This document shows, one piece after another, positions 41,151 to 51,293 of a stretch of 64,000 bases of DNA. Source of the stretch: Couchioplanes caeruleus (GTDB taxonomy: Bacteria > Actinomycetota > Actinomycetes > Mycobacteriales > Micromonosporaceae); contig NZ_CP092183.1 in NCBI RefSeq assembly GCF_023499255.1, positions 4,584,501-4,648,500 on the forward strand, in the 5' to 3' direction. Position numbers and translations under genes: made by a program. The notes under the pieces are model-generated. The model had not been told where the DNA came from, ran no database searches, and worked only from the letters and a program-made list of their open reading frames with translations. Position 1 is the first letter of the stretch. Every line of letters starts with the position of its first letter.

Positions 41151-42575
41151 TCAGCTCCCGTACAGGGTGCGGCCGTCGTCGGTCAGCTCCTTGGCCAGCC
41201 GGCGGGTGAGGTGCAGCCCCTCCAGGACGAACTCGACGCCCGCGGCGGCCTGCCCGGGGCTGGGCGCGTCGCCGAGGCCGAGCCGCTCCAGGACCTTGGC
41301 CAGGCCCGGGACCGTGCCGATCTGCGCGAGCAGCTCCTCGGCCGACACCAGGTCGCCGGTCTCGATGATCGAGCCCTCGGCGACCAGGTCGGTGAAGCCG
41401 GACAGGTCCAGCCCGGCCAGCCGGGCCCGGAACGTCTCGGCGGTGGCGACCCGCAGCGGGTGGGCGAGGATCTCGGTCTCGCGCCCCTCCTCGCCGCTGT
41501 CGAACTCGACCTTGCCGCGCAGCGTGCTGGTCACCGAGGCGGCGTCGCAGATGCGGGCCACGGCCTCGCGCTCGTTGCGCAGCCCGGCGCGGCGCAGCGC
41601 GGACGCGGCGACGGTCTCGGCGGCGGCGATGGCGAAGCGGGCGGACACGCCGGAACGGGCGTCGACCGCCGGGGACTCGCGCACCGCGCGGGTGTAGCGG
41701 GCCAGGACCTCGACCAGGTGGTCGGGCACCGCCGCGGCCAGCGCCGCCTCCTGGCGGATCAGGTCCGTCTCCAGCTCCACCTCGAGCGGGTAGTGCGTCC
41801 GGATCTCCGCGCCGAAACGGTCCTTGAGCGGGGTGATGATGCGCCCGCGGTTGGTGTAGTCCTCGGGGTTCGCCGAGGCCACCAGCAGCAGGTCGAGCGG
41901 GAGCCGCAGCTGGTAGCCGCGGACCTGGATGTCGCGCTCCTCGAGCACGTTGAGCAGCGACACCTGGATGCGCTCGGCCAGGTCGGGCAGCTCGTTGACG
42001 GCGAAGATGCCCCGGTTGGTCCGCGGCACGAGCCCGAAGTGGATCGTGTCGGGGTCGCCGAGCGCGCGCCCCTCGGCCACCTTGATCGGGTCGACGTCGC
42101 CGATGAGGTCGCCGACGCTGGTGTCCGGGGTGGCGAGCTTCTCGCCGTACCGCTCCGAGCGGTGCAGCCAGGAGATCGGCAGCAGGTCGCCGGTCTCGGC
42201 GGCGAGCCGGCGGGTGGCCGGGGTGAGCGGCTGGTACGGGTGCTCGCGCAGCTCCGAGCCGGAGATGTACGGCGTCCACTCGTCGAGCAGGTCGACCAGG
42301 CCCCGGATGAGCCGGGTCTTGCCCTGGCCGCGCTCGCCCAGCAGCACCATGTCGTGACCGGCGAGCAGGGCCCGCTCGACCTCGGGCAGCACGGTGTCGT
42401 CGTAGCCGACGATGCCGGGGAAGCGCTGCGCGCCGCGGCGCAGCCGGTCGAGCAGGTTGTCGCGCAGCTCCTCCTTGACGGTGCGGAACTCGTGCCCGGC
42501 GGCGCGCAGCTCGCCGAGGGTGCGCGGAAGATCGGTAGGCGGTGTGGGGACAAGCGGTGTGGAAGCCTCTGTCAC
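41151..42575 (-). CDS. AAA ATPase, MoxR/magnesium-chelatase ChlI type
   Basis: The protein has 474 residues. Walker A is LGERGQGKTRL, Walker B region GIFAVNELPDLAERIQVSLLNVLEERDIQVRGY, then sensor 1 LLVASANPEDYTNRGRIITPLKDRFG. The C-terminal helical lid follows (SGVSARFAIAAAETVAASALRRA). It resembles ChlI/BchI and MoxR families. GTG 42575 is chosen because the sequence upstream loses conservation; no good Shine-Dalgarno is seen. The VWA gene follows after 3 nt. Confidence 0.88.
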   Translation of the reverse strand: MTEASTPLVPTPPTDLPRTLGELRAAGHEFRTVKEELRDNLLDRLRRGAQRFPGIVGYDDTVLPEVERALLAGHDMVLLGERGQGKTRLIRGLVDLLDEWTPYISGSELREHPYQPLTPATRRLAAETGDLLPISWLHRSERYGEKLATPDTSVGDLIGDVDPIKVAEGRALGDPDTIHFGLVPRTNRGIFAVNELPDLAERIQVSLLNVLEERDIQVRGYQLRLPLDLLLVASANPEDYTNRGRIITPLKDRFGAEIRTHYPLEVELETDLIRQEAALAAAVPDHLVEVLARYTRAVRESPAVDARSGVSARFAIAAAETVAASALRRAGLRNEREAVARICDAASVTSTLRGKVEFDSGEEGRETEILAHPLRVATAETFRARLAGLDLSGFTDLVAEGSIIETGDLVSAEELLAQIGTVPGLAKVLERLGLGDAPSPGQAAAGVEFVLEGLHLTRRLAKELTDDGRTLYGS

Positions 42576-42672
42576 TTCGAGAACGCTACCCCCGCGCCCC
42601 GGCAGCCGACCAAGACCAGAGCCCGGCGATTGGCCCTGGTCCCTCCCGCGCGCGGGCGGCACCCTCGGGGGC

Positions 42673-43512
42673 ATGACAGACGTCGAGATCCTGCGGTACG
42701 CGGCCTTCAGCGAGCACGAGTCCGGCGGCAACCCGGCCGGCGTCGTCCTCGCGGCGGCCGGGTTGTCCGGCGCCGAGATGCTCGGCATCGCCGCGGACGT
42801 CGGCTACTCGGAGACGGCGTTCCTCACCGAGGACCGCGGCAACGGGGTGTACCGGGTGCGCTACTTCAGCCCGCTGGCGGAGGTGCCGTTCTGCGGACAC
42901 GCCACCATCGGCACCGCCGTCGCGCTGGCCGACCGGCACGGCCCGGGCACGTACGTCTTCGTCACCGACGCCGGCGAGGTGCCCGTGGCCGTGGACGAGC
43001 ACCGGCGCGCCACCCTGACCAGCGTCGGCGCGCGCGTCGCGGAGCTGCCGGAGGACGATCTGCGGGCGTTGCTGGCCGCGCTGCGGTGGGCGCCGGAGGA
43101 CCTGGACACCGCGTTGCCGCCGCGGGTCGCGTACGCGGGGGCGTACCACCCGGTCGTGGCCGCGGCGACGCGCGAGCGGCTCGCCGAGCTGGACTACGAC
43201 GTGCCGGCGCTGAAGGCGCTGATGACCGGGCGCGGCTGGACCACCGTGCAGCTGGTGTGGCGCGAGTCCGAGACGCGCTTCGACGTGCGCAACCCGTTCC
43301 CCGTCGGCGGCGTGTACGAGGACCCGGCCACGGGCGCCGCTGCCGCCGCCCTCGGTGGTTACCTGCGCGACCTGTGGCTCGTGCCCGGCGACGCCGTGGT
43401 GGAGGTGTCGCAGGGCGCCGACATGGGCCGCCCGGGGCATCTGACGGTGACGCTGACGCCTGGTGAGGCCGGCGTCCGGGTGTCGGGCACGGCGGTGCCG
43501 ATAACCGGTTGA
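42673..43512 (+). CDS. PhzF-family phenazine biosynthesis-like isomerase/epimerase
   Basis: The protein has 279 residues. Family motifs are AFSEHESGGNPAGVVL, GYSETAFL with the catalytic Glu, RYFSPLAEVPFCGHATIGTA and VYEDPATGAAAAALGGYL. The fold is a diaminopimelate-epimerase-like double barrel. No phenazine genes are near, so the substrate is unknown. ATG 42673 lies just after GGGGG. It is divergent from the AAA gene and followed by ABC-F after 24 nt. Confidence 0.92.
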   Translation: MTDVEILRYAAFSEHESGGNPAGVVLAAAGLSGAEMLGIAADVGYSETAFLTEDRGNGVYRVRYFSPLAEVPFCGHATIGTAVALADRHGPGTYVFVTDAGEVPVAVDEHRRATLTSVGARVAELPEDDLRALLAALRWAPEDLDTALPPRVAYAGAYHPVVAAATRERLAELDYDVPALKALMTGRGWTTVQLVWRESETRFDVRNPFPVGGVYEDPATGAAAAALGGYLRDLWLVPGDAVVEVSQGADMGRPGHLTVTLTPGEAGVRVSGTAVPITG

Positions 43513-43536
43513 GCACGCCGATAGAGTCAGCTCCCG

Positions 43537-45171
43537 ATGAGCGCCACGATGATCGCCCGGGACCTCGCCGCGGGGCACGGCGACCGCACCCTGTTCAGCG
43601 GCCTCGAGCTGGTGGTCGCGCCGGGGGACGTGATCGGCCTGGTCGGTGTCAACGGGGCGGGCAAGACCACGCTGCTGCGCACCCTCGCCGGCCTGCTGCC
43701 GGTCGAGGCCGGCAGCGTCACGGTCAGCCCGCCCACCGCCACCGTCGGATATCTGCCGCAGGAGCGCGAGCGGCGCGCGGACGAGACCGTCCGCGACTTC
43801 CTGGCCCGGCGCACGGGCGTCGGGCCGGCCCAGGCCGCGATGGACGCGGCCGCGGAGTCGCTCGCCGCGGGGACGGCCGGCGCCGACGACACGTACGCGG
43901 CCGCGCTGGAGCGCTGGCTGGCGCTGGGCGGCGCCGACCTGGACGAGCGGGCCGCCCAGGTCACCGCCGACCTGGGCCTGGCCGTGGCGCTGGACCGGCC
44001 GATGACCGCACTCTCCGGCGGGCAGGCCGCCCGCGCGCAGATGGCGTCGCTGCTGCTCAGCCGCTACGACGTGTTCCTGCTCGACGAGCCCACCAACGAC
44101 CTGGACCTGGACGGGCTGGCCCGGCTGGAGGAGTTCGTCACCGGGCTGCGCGCCGGGACGGTGGTGGTCAGCCACGACCGGGAGTTCCTGACCCGTACGG
44201 TCACCGCCGTGCTGGAGCTCGACCTCGCCCAGCAGCAGGTCAACCTCTACGGCGGCGGCTACGGCGCGTACCTCGAGGAGCGCGAGCGGGCCCGGCGGCA
44301 CGCGCGCGAGGACTACGAGGAGTACGCCGACAAGAAGGCGGGCCTGGAGGACCGCGCCCGGACCCAGCGCGGCTGGATGGAGCACGGCGTGCGCAACGCG
44401 CGCCGCAAGTCCAAGGACAACGACAAGATCGGCCGGAACCTGCGCGCCGAGTCGACCGAGAAGCAGGCCGCCAAGGCCCGCCAGACGCAGCGGCTGATCG
44501 AGCGGCTGGACGTGGTCGAGGAGCCGCGCAAGGAGTGGGAGCTGCGGATGGAGATCGCCGCCGCCCCCCGGGCCGGCGCGGTGGTGGCCACGCTGCGCGA
44601 CGCGGTGGTCCGCCGGGGCGCGTTCACGCTCGGCCCGGTGACCCTGCAGATCGACTGGGCGGACCGGGTCGCGATCACCGGCGCGAACGGCGCCGGCAAG
44701 TCCACCCTGCTCGCCGCCGTGCTCGGGCGGCTGCCGCTGGACGAGGGGCACGCCCACCTGGGGCCGGGCGTGGTCGTGGGCGAGGTGGACCAGGCCCGCG
44801 GCCTGTTCCTGGGCGGTGAGCCGCTGCTGCGGGCGTTCGGCACGGCCGTGCCCGATCTCGCCGAGGCCGACGTGCGCACGCTGCTGGCGAAGTTCGGGCT
44901 CAAGGCCCAGCACGTGCTGCGGCCGGCCGCGACCCTGTCCCCCGGCGAGCGCACCCGGGCGGCGCTGGCGCTGCTGCAGGCCCGCGGGGTGAACCTGCTG
45001 GTCCTCGACGAGCCGACGAACCACCTGGACCTGGCCGCGATCGAGCAGCTGGAGGCGGCGCTGGCGACCTACCCCGGGACGCTGCTGCTGGTCACCCACG
45101 ACCGGCGGATGCTCGACGCGGTGCACACCGGCCGCCACCTCGAGGTGGTGGACGGCACGGTCAGGGGCTGA
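43537..45171 (+). CDS. ABC-F family ATPase
   Basis: The protein has 544 residues with two ATPase halves and no membrane part. Half one has GVNGAGKTTLLR, LSGGQAARAQM and LLDEPTNDLDLDGL. Half two has GANGAGKSTLLA, LSPGERTRAAL and VLDEPTNHLDL. The linker between them is charged (about residues 245-330). ABC-F proteins act on the ribosome, some giving antibiotic resistance; the subgroup is not clear. TAGAGT at 43522-43527 ends 9 nt before the ATG. Its 3' end overlaps the convergent glycosidase gene by 11 nt. Confidence 0.93.
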   Translation: MSATMIARDLAAGHGDRTLFSGLELVVAPGDVIGLVGVNGAGKTTLLRTLAGLLPVEAGSVTVSPPTATVGYLPQERERRADETVRDFLARRTGVGPAQAAMDAAAESLAAGTAGADDTYAAALERWLALGGADLDERAAQVTADLGLAVALDRPMTALSGGQAARAQMASLLLSRYDVFLLDEPTNDLDLDGLARLEEFVTGLRAGTVVVSHDREFLTRTVTAVLELDLAQQQVNLYGGGYGAYLEERERARRHAREDYEEYADKKAGLEDRARTQRGWMEHGVRNARRKSKDNDKIGRNLRAESTEKQAAKARQTQRLIERLDVVEEPRKEWELRMEIAAAPRAGAVVATLRDAVVRRGAFTLGPVTLQIDWADRVAITGANGAGKSTLLAAVLGRLPLDEGHAHLGPGVVVGEVDQARGLFLGGEPLLRAFGTAVPDLAEADVRTLLAKFGLKAQHVLRPAATLSPGERTRAALALLQARGVNLLVLDEPTNHLDLAAIEQLEAALATYPGTLLLVTHDRRMLDAVHTGRHLEVVDGTVRG

Positions 45172-46783
45172 CCGACACCGGGTCGCTGATCGCGCCCTCG
45201 TTGCCGGAGCGGTCCAGGCCGCTCAGGCAGTACGTGGCCGGGCCGGCCGGGGGCGCCGGGTCGACCGCGTCCTGCTTGCCGGCCCGGCCGGTGGCCACCA
45301 GGTTCGCCACCGCGCCGTCGACCCGGTAGAGCGCCCAGGACACCGGCTCGGTGCCGCCGCGGGCCTGCCATTCCACGGCGACCTTCCCGTCGGTACGGCG
45401 CGCAGCGGTCGCGCGGGGCGCCTCGGGCGGTCGCAGCGGCAGCCGGCGCATCGTGGGCACCAGCGCGGGCGTGGCGTAGTGCCGGGTCCGGTACCGGGTC
45501 ACCGCGCCGAGGCGGTCCTCGCGGATCTGCTTGGCGCTGAAGTGCACGCTGCCCTGCACGCCGTACCGGTCGTTGAGGGCGAGCTGGCGCTCGATCTGGT
45601 CGGGCTGCCTCCACGGGCCCTTCTCGCCGACGCGGTAGTCGCCCTGGCCGATGTAGAGCTGCACGCCGGTGCCCTTGACCAGCGCCGACCACCACGGCAG
45701 CACCTTGGCGTAGTCGGCCTTGGCGAAGCCGATCGCCCAGTACAGCTGCGGGACGATGTAGTCGAGCCAGCGCTCGCGTACCCATGTGCGGGTGTCGGCG
45801 TAGATCGCGTCGTAGCTCTCGAGGCCGTTGGAGTCCGAGCCGGCCGGATCGGTGGCCTTGTTGCGCCAGATGCCGAACGGGCTGATGCCGAACTTCACCC
45901 ACGGCTTGAGCGTGCGGATCCGCTCGCTCATCTCCCGTACCAGCGTGTCGACGTTCTGCCGCCGCCAGTCGGCCCGGCTCTGCGACTTGTCGGCCCGCTT
46001 CGCGAAGCTGGCGTCGTCGCGGAACTCGTTCCCGCCACCCTCCGGGTACGGGTAGAAGAAGTCGTCGAAGTGCACGCCGTCCACGTCGTACTTCCCGACG
46101 GCCTCGAGCATGGCGTCCTCGACGAAGCGGCGCGCGGCCGGGTTGCCGGGATCGAAGTACAGCCGCGCGGTCTTGCCGTCCGGGTACGCGATGGCCCAGT
46201 CGCGGTGCTTGAGCAGCGGGTGGTTGGGCGCGAGCTTCGCGAAGTCGGCGCCGGGCCCGGCCGGGGCGGGCTGGCTCCCCCGGTACGGGTTGAACCAGGC
46301 GTGGAACTCCAGGTTGCGCGCGTGCGCCTCGGCGACCATGAACTCCATCGGGTCCCACCCCGGCGACCGCCCGTCCCGCTTCCCGGTGAGCCACTCCGAC
46401 CAGGGCGCGTACGCCGACGGCCAGAACGCGTCCCCGGACGGCCGCACGTGCACGAAGATCGCGTTGTGGTGCTGGGCGACGGCCAGGTCGAGCCAGCGCA
46501 GGTACTCGGCCTGGACCTGCTCCTTCGGAAGTCCGGGCCGGCTCGGCCAGTCGATGTTCATCACCGTGGTCAGCCACATGCCCCGCAGCTCCCGGGTCGC
46601 CCGCACCGGCACAGTCCCGCAGCGGCCCGGCGCGCCACCGGCCGGGACCGCCTGCTGACCGGCGATCGGGGCAGGATCGGGCTCCTCGTAGGTGGCGGCG
46701 CGCAGCAGCCCGAGGCCGAGCACGGCGACGCCGAGCAGGACGGCGGCGAGGATCAGGACGAGCCGGGCGGGGGGACGAGGCAC
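45161..46783 (-). CDS. GHL10-family glycoside hydrolase (DUF187), exported
   Basis: The protein has 540 residues. A membrane-anchor or signal segment spans residues 5-27. The GHL10 barrel opens ELRGMWLTTVMNIDWPSRPGL and holds FHAWFNPYRGS, YDVDGVHFDDFFYPYP and KFGISPFGIWRN. The C-terminus is a fibronectin-like module (VEWQARGGTEPVSWALYRVDG). Family members are predicted or shown to act on glycans; the exact bond is unknown. The GTG start is 31 nt from the divergent flavoprotein gene, so both promoters share that gap. Confidence 0.9.
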   Translation of the reverse strand: MPRPPARLVLILAAVLLGVAVLGLGLLRAATYEEPDPAPIAGQQAVPAGGAPGRCGTVPVRATRELRGMWLTTVMNIDWPSRPGLPKEQVQAEYLRWLDLAVAQHHNAIFVHVRPSGDAFWPSAYAPWSEWLTGKRDGRSPGWDPMEFMVAEAHARNLEFHAWFNPYRGSQPAPAGPGADFAKLAPNHPLLKHRDWAIAYPDGKTARLYFDPGNPAARRFVEDAMLEAVGKYDVDGVHFDDFFYPYPEGGGNEFRDDASFAKRADKSQSRADWRRQNVDTLVREMSERIRTLKPWVKFGISPFGIWRNKATDPAGSDSNGLESYDAIYADTRTWVRERWLDYIVPQLYWAIGFAKADYAKVLPWWSALVKGTGVQLYIGQGDYRVGEKGPWRQPDQIERQLALNDRYGVQGSVHFSAKQIREDRLGAVTRYRTRHYATPALVPTMRRLPLRPPEAPRATAARRTDGKVAVEWQARGGTEPVSWALYRVDGAVANLVATGRAGKQDAVDPAPPAGPATYCLSGLDRSGNEGAISDPVSVSP

Positions 46784-46802
46784 CCACCCAGTGTGCCCGC
46801 TC

Positions 46803-46808
46803 TAGTGT
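46803..46808 (+). promoter_or_regulatory. Candidate leaderless -10 element for the renalase-like flavoprotein
   Basis: TAGTGT ends 6 nt before the ATG at 46815. It lies in the 31-nt gap shared with the divergent glycosidase gene, whose own CACACT lies 6 nt before its GTG. Confidence 0.5.
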
Positions 46809-46814
46809 CGGGTC

Positions 46815-47714
46815 ATGGATGTGGTCGTGGTCGGGGCGGGGATCGCCGGGCTGTCGTGCGCCCGTGAGCTGGCACGACGCGGCGTGCGGGCCCGGGTTCT
46901 GGAGCGCGGGCGGGTGGTCGGCGGGCGTCTGGCGAGCAAGCGCTACGACGGCCGCTACGCCGACATCGGCGCCGCCTACTTCGTCGCGGACGACCCGGAT
47001 TTCGCGGCGCTCGCGCAGCGGTGGCGGGCCCGCGGGCTGGCCCGGCCGTGGACCGACACGCTGGCCGTGTTCCCCGGCGCCCCCGCGACCGGGCCGATGC
47101 GGTGGGCCGCGCCCGGCGGGCTGCGCTCGCTCGCCGCCGACCTGGCCGAGGGCTTGGACGTACGCCTGGACAGCGAGGTGACCGAGATCCCGGGCGACGC
47201 CGACGCGGTGGTGCTGGCGATGCCGGGGCCGCAGGCGCTGCGCCTGGACCCGCCCGCCGCGGTCGCCGACGCCGCCCGGCGGCAGGTGTGGCAGCCCGTG
47301 ATCACGGCGGTGCTGGCGTACCCGGAGCGGGTGTGGGCCGATTTCCACGGCGCGTTCGTCAACGACCACCCGGTGCTGGCGACGGTCTGCGACGACGGCG
47401 ACCGGCGCGGCGACCGCGCCCCCGTCCTGGTCGCCCACTCGACGTCCGAGGTGGCGCGCGAGCACCTCGACGACCCCGCCGCCGCCGGGCCGGTGCTGGC
47501 GGCGGCCACCGGCGAGCTGCTCGGCATCGACGCGCGCCCCGAGGTGCACGTCCACCGCTGGACCTACGCCCAGCCGGCCGCCGGCGACGCCTCGTACGCC
47601 ACGGACGGCCGGGTGTGGCTCGCCGGGGACGCGTTCGGCAAGCCGCGCGTCCAGACGGCGTGGCTGTCCGGACGCGCGGTCGCGCGGGCGTTGCTTCAGA
47701 GCAGCGAGCGGTAG
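46815..47714 (+). CDS. FAD-dependent oxidoreductase, renalase-like
   Basis: The protein has 299 residues. [20 protein letters not shown] is the dinucleotide-binding motif, then [31 protein letters not shown], typical of bacterial renalase-like amine oxidase folds. The C-terminal FAD motif is [25 protein letters not shown]. Bacterial renalases oxidise isomeric dihydronicotinamides; that role here is inference. Its 3' end overlaps the convergent glgA gene by 19 nt. Confidence 0.85.
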   Translation: MDVVVVGAGIAGLSCARELARRGVRARVLERGRVVGGRLASKRYDGRYADIGAAYFVADDPDFAALAQRWRARGLARPWTDTLAVFPGAPATGPMRWAAPGGLRSLAADLAEGLDVRLDSEVTEIPGDADAVVLAMPGPQALRLDPPAAVADAARRQVWQPVITAVLAYPERVWADFHGAFVNDHPVLATVCDDGDRRGDRAPVLVAHSTSEVAREHLDDPAAAGPVLAAATGELLGIDARPEVHVHRWTYAQPAAGDASYATDGRVWLAGDAFGKPRVQTAWLSGRAVARALLQSSER

Positions 47715-48919
47715 ACCTCGAGGGTGTCCTGCGCGATCGTCGACCAGGAGAACTTCTCCACCGCGCGCCGGCGCCCGGCCAGGCCCATCTGCTCGGCGCG
47801 CGCCGGGTCCTCGATGAGCTCGCGCATCGCGGCGGTCAGGTCCGCGATGAAGCGGTCCGGGTCGACCGGGGTGCCGGTGCCGTCGGACAGCTGCTCGATC
47901 GGCACCAGCAGGCCGGTCTCGCCGTCGGCGACCACCTCGGGGATGCCCCCGGTGGCGGTGGCCACGACGGCGGTCTCGCAGGCCATGGCCTCGAGGTTGA
48001 CGATGCCCATGGGCTCGTAGATCGACGGGCAGACGAACACCGTCGCGTGGGTGAGCACCTGCACGACCTCCTGCCTGGGCAGCATCTCCTGCACCCAGAT
48101 CACGCCGTGCTCGTCGCGGGCGGCGCGCAGCTCCCGGGCCAGCCCCTCCACCTCGGCGGCGATCTCCGGGGTGTCCGGCGCGCCGGCCAGCAGCACGATC
48201 TGCGTCTCGGCCGGCAGGTCGCGGCAGGCCCGCATCAGGTACGGCAGGCCCTTCTGCCGGGTGATGCGCCCGACGAAGACGACGCTGGGGCGGTTCAGGT
48301 CGATGCCGAGCCGCTGCACGACGTCGGTGCCGCGGTCCGGCGCGTACTGCTCGGTGTCGATGCCGTTGTAGACCACGCGGATGCGGTCCGGGTCGACACC
48401 CGGGTACGCCGTCAGCACGTCGCGCTTCATCCCGCCCGAGACGGCGATGACGGCGTCGGCGGCCTCGATGGCGGTGCGCTCGCAGAACGAGGAGAGCGCG
48501 TACCCGCCGCCGAGCTGCTCGGCCTTCCAGGGGCGCAGCGGCTCCAGGCTGTGCGTGGTGACCACGTGCGGGACGCCGTACAGCAGCTTGGCGGTGTGCC
48601 CGGCGAAGTTTGCGTACCAGGTGTGGCTGTGCACTATGTGCGTACCCTCGGCTCCCGCGGCCATCTCCAGGTCGACGCCCATCGTGCGCAGCGCCGCGTT
48701 GGCGCCGGCCAGCCCGGCCGGGTCCGGGTACGCGGTGACGCCCGGCTCGTCGCGCTTGCCGCCGAAGCAGTGCACCCGCACGTCGGCGAGGTCGCGCAGG
48801 TCCCGGGCGAGGTACTCGACGTGCACGCCGGCGCCGCCGTACACCTCCGGCGGGTACTCCCGGGTGAACAGGTCGACGCGGAGGCTGTCGCTGGCGGGTT
48901 TCGTACGCGAGTCGGTCAC
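47696..48919 (-). CDS. glgA: Glycogen synthase, actinobacterial GlgA/GlgM type
   Basis: The protein has 407 residues, the GT4-like actinobacterial size. [24 protein letters not shown] opens the protein. [42 protein letters not shown] and [17 protein letters not shown] follow, with the E-x7-E region in the last. It uses ADP-glucose from GlgC. In mycobacteria the homologue is GlgM, which makes maltose-1-phosphate; that reaction is the alternative here. The GTG at 48919 has TATTCT 7 nt upstream. It is divergent from glgC. Confidence 0.93.
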   Translation of the reverse strand: MTDSRTKPASDSLRVDLFTREYPPEVYGGAGVHVEYLARDLRDLADVRVHCFGGKRDEPGVTAYPDPAGLAGANAALRTMGVDLEMAAGAEGTHIVHSHTWYANFAGHTAKLLYGVPHVVTTHSLEPLRPWKAEQLGGGYALSSFCERTAIEAADAVIAVSGGMKRDVLTAYPGVDPDRIRVVYNGIDTEQYAPDRGTDVVQRLGIDLNRPSVVFVGRITRQKGLPYLMRACRDLPAETQIVLLAGAPDTPEIAAEVEGLARELRAARDEHGVIWVQEMLPRQEVVQVLTHATVFVCPSIYEPMGIVNLEAMACETAVVATATGGIPEVVADGETGLLVPIEQLSDGTGTPVDPDRFIADLTAAMRELIEDPARAEQMGLAGRRRAVEKFSWSTIAQDTLEVYRSLL

Positions 48920-48926
48920 GTGACGC

Positions 48927-48972
48927 AGAATAAGCCTTTCGACTGGCGTGAGCGCGGCAGGAAAGTTAGCGT
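48927..48972. promoter_or_regulatory. Divergent leaderless promoters of glgA and glgC
   Basis: On the minus strand TATTCT (48927-48932) ends 7 nt before the glgA GTG. On the plus strand TAGCGT (48967-48972) ends 7 nt before the glgC ATG. The 34 nt between them must hold both -35 regions and any shared control site. Confidence 0.55.
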
Positions 48973-48979
48973 CTCGGTC

Positions 48980-50212
48980 ATGGCTGTCAAGGTGCTCGCG
49001 ATCGTTCTGGCAGGTGGCGAAGGCAAGCGCCTGATGCCCCTCACCGCGGACCGGGCCAAGCCCGGCGTCCCGTTCGGCGGCGTCTACCGCATGATCGACT
49101 TCGTGCTGTCGAATCTCGCCAACGGCGGCTTCCTGAAGATCGTCGTGCTGACCCAGTACAAGTCGCACTCGCTCGACCGGCACATCACCAAGACGTGGCG
49201 GATGTCGACGCTGCTGGGCAACTACGTGACCCCCGTACCGGCGCAGCAGCGGCTCGGCCCGCGCTGGTTCGCCGGGTCGGCGGACGCGATCTACCAGAGC
49301 CTCAACCTCATCAACGACGAGAACCCCGACTACGTCATCGTGTTCGGCGCGGACCACATCTACCGCATGGACCCGAAGCAGATGGTCAACGACCACATCG
49401 CCTCGGGCGCGGCGGTGACCGTCGCCGGCATCCGCCAGCCCAAGTCGATGTCCGACCAGTTCGGCGTCATCGACGTGGCCGAGGACGGCAAGCGGATCAA
49501 GGCGTTCCGGGAGAAGCCCAAGGACGTGGACGGGCTGCCCGACTCCCCCGACGAGATCTACGCGTCGATGGGCAACTACGTGTTCACCACCCGTGCGCTG
49601 TGCGAGGCGGTGTCGGCGGACGCGCAGAACCCCGACAGCAAGCACGACATGGGCGGCAACATCATCCCGATGCTGGTCGAGCGGGGCGAGGCGAACGTCT
49701 ACGACTTCCGCGACAACGAGGTGCCGGGCAGCACCGACCGCGACCGCGGCTACTGGCGCGACGTGGGCACCCTCGACTCGTTCTACGAGGCCCACATGGA
49801 CCTGATCGCCACGCTGCCGGTGTTCAACCTCTACAACATGGACTGGCCGATCTACACCAACCACGGCTCGTGGCCGCCGGCGAAGTTCGTGCACGACTAC
49901 GACGACCGGCAGGGCCGCGCCCTCGAGTCGATGATCTCCCCCGGCGTGGTGGTGTCCGGCTCGCTGGTCGAGAACTCGGTGATCTCCCCCAACGTGCGGG
50001 TCAACTCCTGGGCGCACGTGGAGAATTCCGTGCTCATGGAGGGCGTCCAGGTGGGCCGGCGGGCGATCATCCGCAACGCCATCATCGACAAGAACGTGGT
50101 GGTGCCGGAGGGCGCGCAGATCGGCGTCGACCTGGAACGCGACCGCAAGCTGTACACGGTCAGCGACGGTGGCATCGTCGTGATCGGCAAGGGTCAGAAG
50201 GTGGAGCTCTAG
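48980..50212 (+). CDS. glgC: Glucose-1-phosphate adenylyltransferase
   Basis: The protein has 410 residues. It makes ADP-glucose from glucose-1-phosphate and [32 protein letters not shown] is the nucleotide-binding start, then [29 protein letters not shown] and [16 protein letters not shown]. The C-terminal left-handed beta-helix ([38 protein letters not shown]) is complete. It is paired with the divergent glgA. Confidence 0.97.
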   Translation: MAVKVLAIVLAGGEGKRLMPLTADRAKPGVPFGGVYRMIDFVLSNLANGGFLKIVVLTQYKSHSLDRHITKTWRMSTLLGNYVTPVPAQQRLGPRWFAGSADAIYQSLNLINDENPDYVIVFGADHIYRMDPKQMVNDHIASGAAVTVAGIRQPKSMSDQFGVIDVAEDGKRIKAFREKPKDVDGLPDSPDEIYASMGNYVFTTRALCEAVSADAQNPDSKHDMGGNIIPMLVERGEANVYDFRDNEVPGSTDRDRGYWRDVGTLDSFYEAHMDLIATLPVFNLYNMDWPIYTNHGSWPPAKFVHDYDDRQGRALESMISPGVVVSGSLVENSVISPNVRVNSWAHVENSVLMEGVQVGRRAIIRNAIIDKNVVVPEGAQIGVDLERDRKLYTVSDGGIVVIGKGQKVEL

Positions 50213-50234
50213 GCGCGCCCCGGCCCGGTCCGGC

Positions 50235-51257
50235 TCACCCGCGGTCGCGCAGCGTCTCCGAGGGGCTGATGCCGTACCGGGCCCGGTAGGCGCCCGCGAA
50301 GCGGCCCAGGTGGGTGAAGCCCCACCGGTGCGCCACCTCGCTGACGCTGACCTTGCCCTTGTCGGCCCGGGTCAGCTCGGCGTGCACGCCTTCCAGGCGC
50401 AGCCGGCGCAGGTACGTCAGCGGCGGCACCCCCACGTGCTGGCGGAACGACTCCTGCAGCACGCGGATGCCGACCCCGGCGATGCCGGCCAGCTCCGCGG
50501 CGGTGAACTGGCGGCCCGGTTCGGCGTGCATCGCGTCCAGGGTGCGTTTGACCGTACGGGGCCGGCGGGCGGTCGGCTGCCCGGGCACCCCGGTGCCGTC
50601 CGGCTGCTCCACGGCGCAGGCCAGCCCGCTGATGGCCAGGTCACGCCACTTGTGGACGAGCCACGGCACGGTGGACAGGCCGTCGGGCTCGCGCAGCTCC
50701 GCGTGCAGCAGCCGGATCAGCGCCATCCAGCTGCGCCCGGGGCCCGCGGCCAGCCCGAACGTCGCGAGCAGCGGCTGCGGCGGCCCGTCCCGCAGCTCCA
50801 GCACGGCCTCCAGCTCGCGCTCGAACGCCAGCCGCTCCACCTTGACGCTGAACAACCGGCAGTCCGGCGACCAGCGCAGGTCGATGGCGCCGGTCGGCTG
50901 GAACACCGCGGCCCGGCCCGGGTCCGCCGTGGTGGCCGCCCCGCGGTGCATCACCTGCACCGTGCCGGTCAGCGGCGCCAGCACGTGGTACGCGGTGCGC
51001 AGGTCGCCGATCCCCACGCACAGCTCGACGCCGTAGCTGATGTCCCCGATCGTCAGCGGCCCGCTGTGCACCACGTCGCCGGAGAACGCGAAGCCGTCGA
51101 TGCCGCCCGCGGGCTTCACCTCGAGCGGCGCGTAGAACACCCGGCGGCAGAACGCGCCGGCCTCCTCGACGTCGGTGGTGCGCAACGCATACCGGGCCGG
51201 CACATCAGCCTCCAGCGCCGGGCCAGGGTCCGCACCGGCCGCCCCTGCCGTGTCCAT
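50235..51257 (-). CDS. AraC-family transcriptional regulator
   Basis: The protein has 340 residues. An N-terminal AraC-binding-like domain (about 25-210: AFCRRVFYAPLEVKP, GTVQVMHRGAATTADPGRAAVFQPTG) precedes the double HTH at about 240-338 (LAGIAGVGIRVLQESFRQHVGVPPLTYLRRLRLEGVHAEL and WGFTHLGRFAGAYRARYGISPSETLR). The layout matches the cupin_6-type AraC group. The target and ligand are unknown. TAGGGT ends 6 nt before the ATG. It converges on glgC. Confidence 0.92.
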   Translation of the reverse strand: MDTAGAAGADPGPALEADVPARYALRTTDVEEAGAFCRRVFYAPLEVKPAGGIDGFAFSGDVVHSGPLTIGDISYGVELCVGIGDLRTAYHVLAPLTGTVQVMHRGAATTADPGRAAVFQPTGAIDLRWSPDCRLFSVKVERLAFERELEAVLELRDGPPQPLLATFGLAAGPGRSWMALIRLLHAELREPDGLSTVPWLVHKWRDLAISGLACAVEQPDGTGVPGQPTARRPRTVKRTLDAMHAEPGRQFTAAELAGIAGVGIRVLQESFRQHVGVPPLTYLRRLRLEGVHAELTRADKGKVSVSEVAHRWGFTHLGRFAGAYRARYGISPSETLRDRG

Positions 51258-51263
51258 CCGCTC

Positions 51264-51269
51264 ACCCTA
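51264..51269 (-). promoter_or_regulatory. Candidate leaderless -10 element for the AraC-type regulator
   Basis: On the minus strand this reads TAGGGT, ending 6 nt before the ATG at 51257. No Shine-Dalgarno sequence is visible. Confidence 0.5.
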
Positions 51270-51293
51270 GACCGACAGGGGCGTCACCGCCTG

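Noticed and set aside
42673..43512. Part of a phenazine biosynthesis cluster
   Set aside because: Only a PhzF-family protein is present; no phzA/B/D/E/G genes are near, and PhzF-like proteins are common in other roles.
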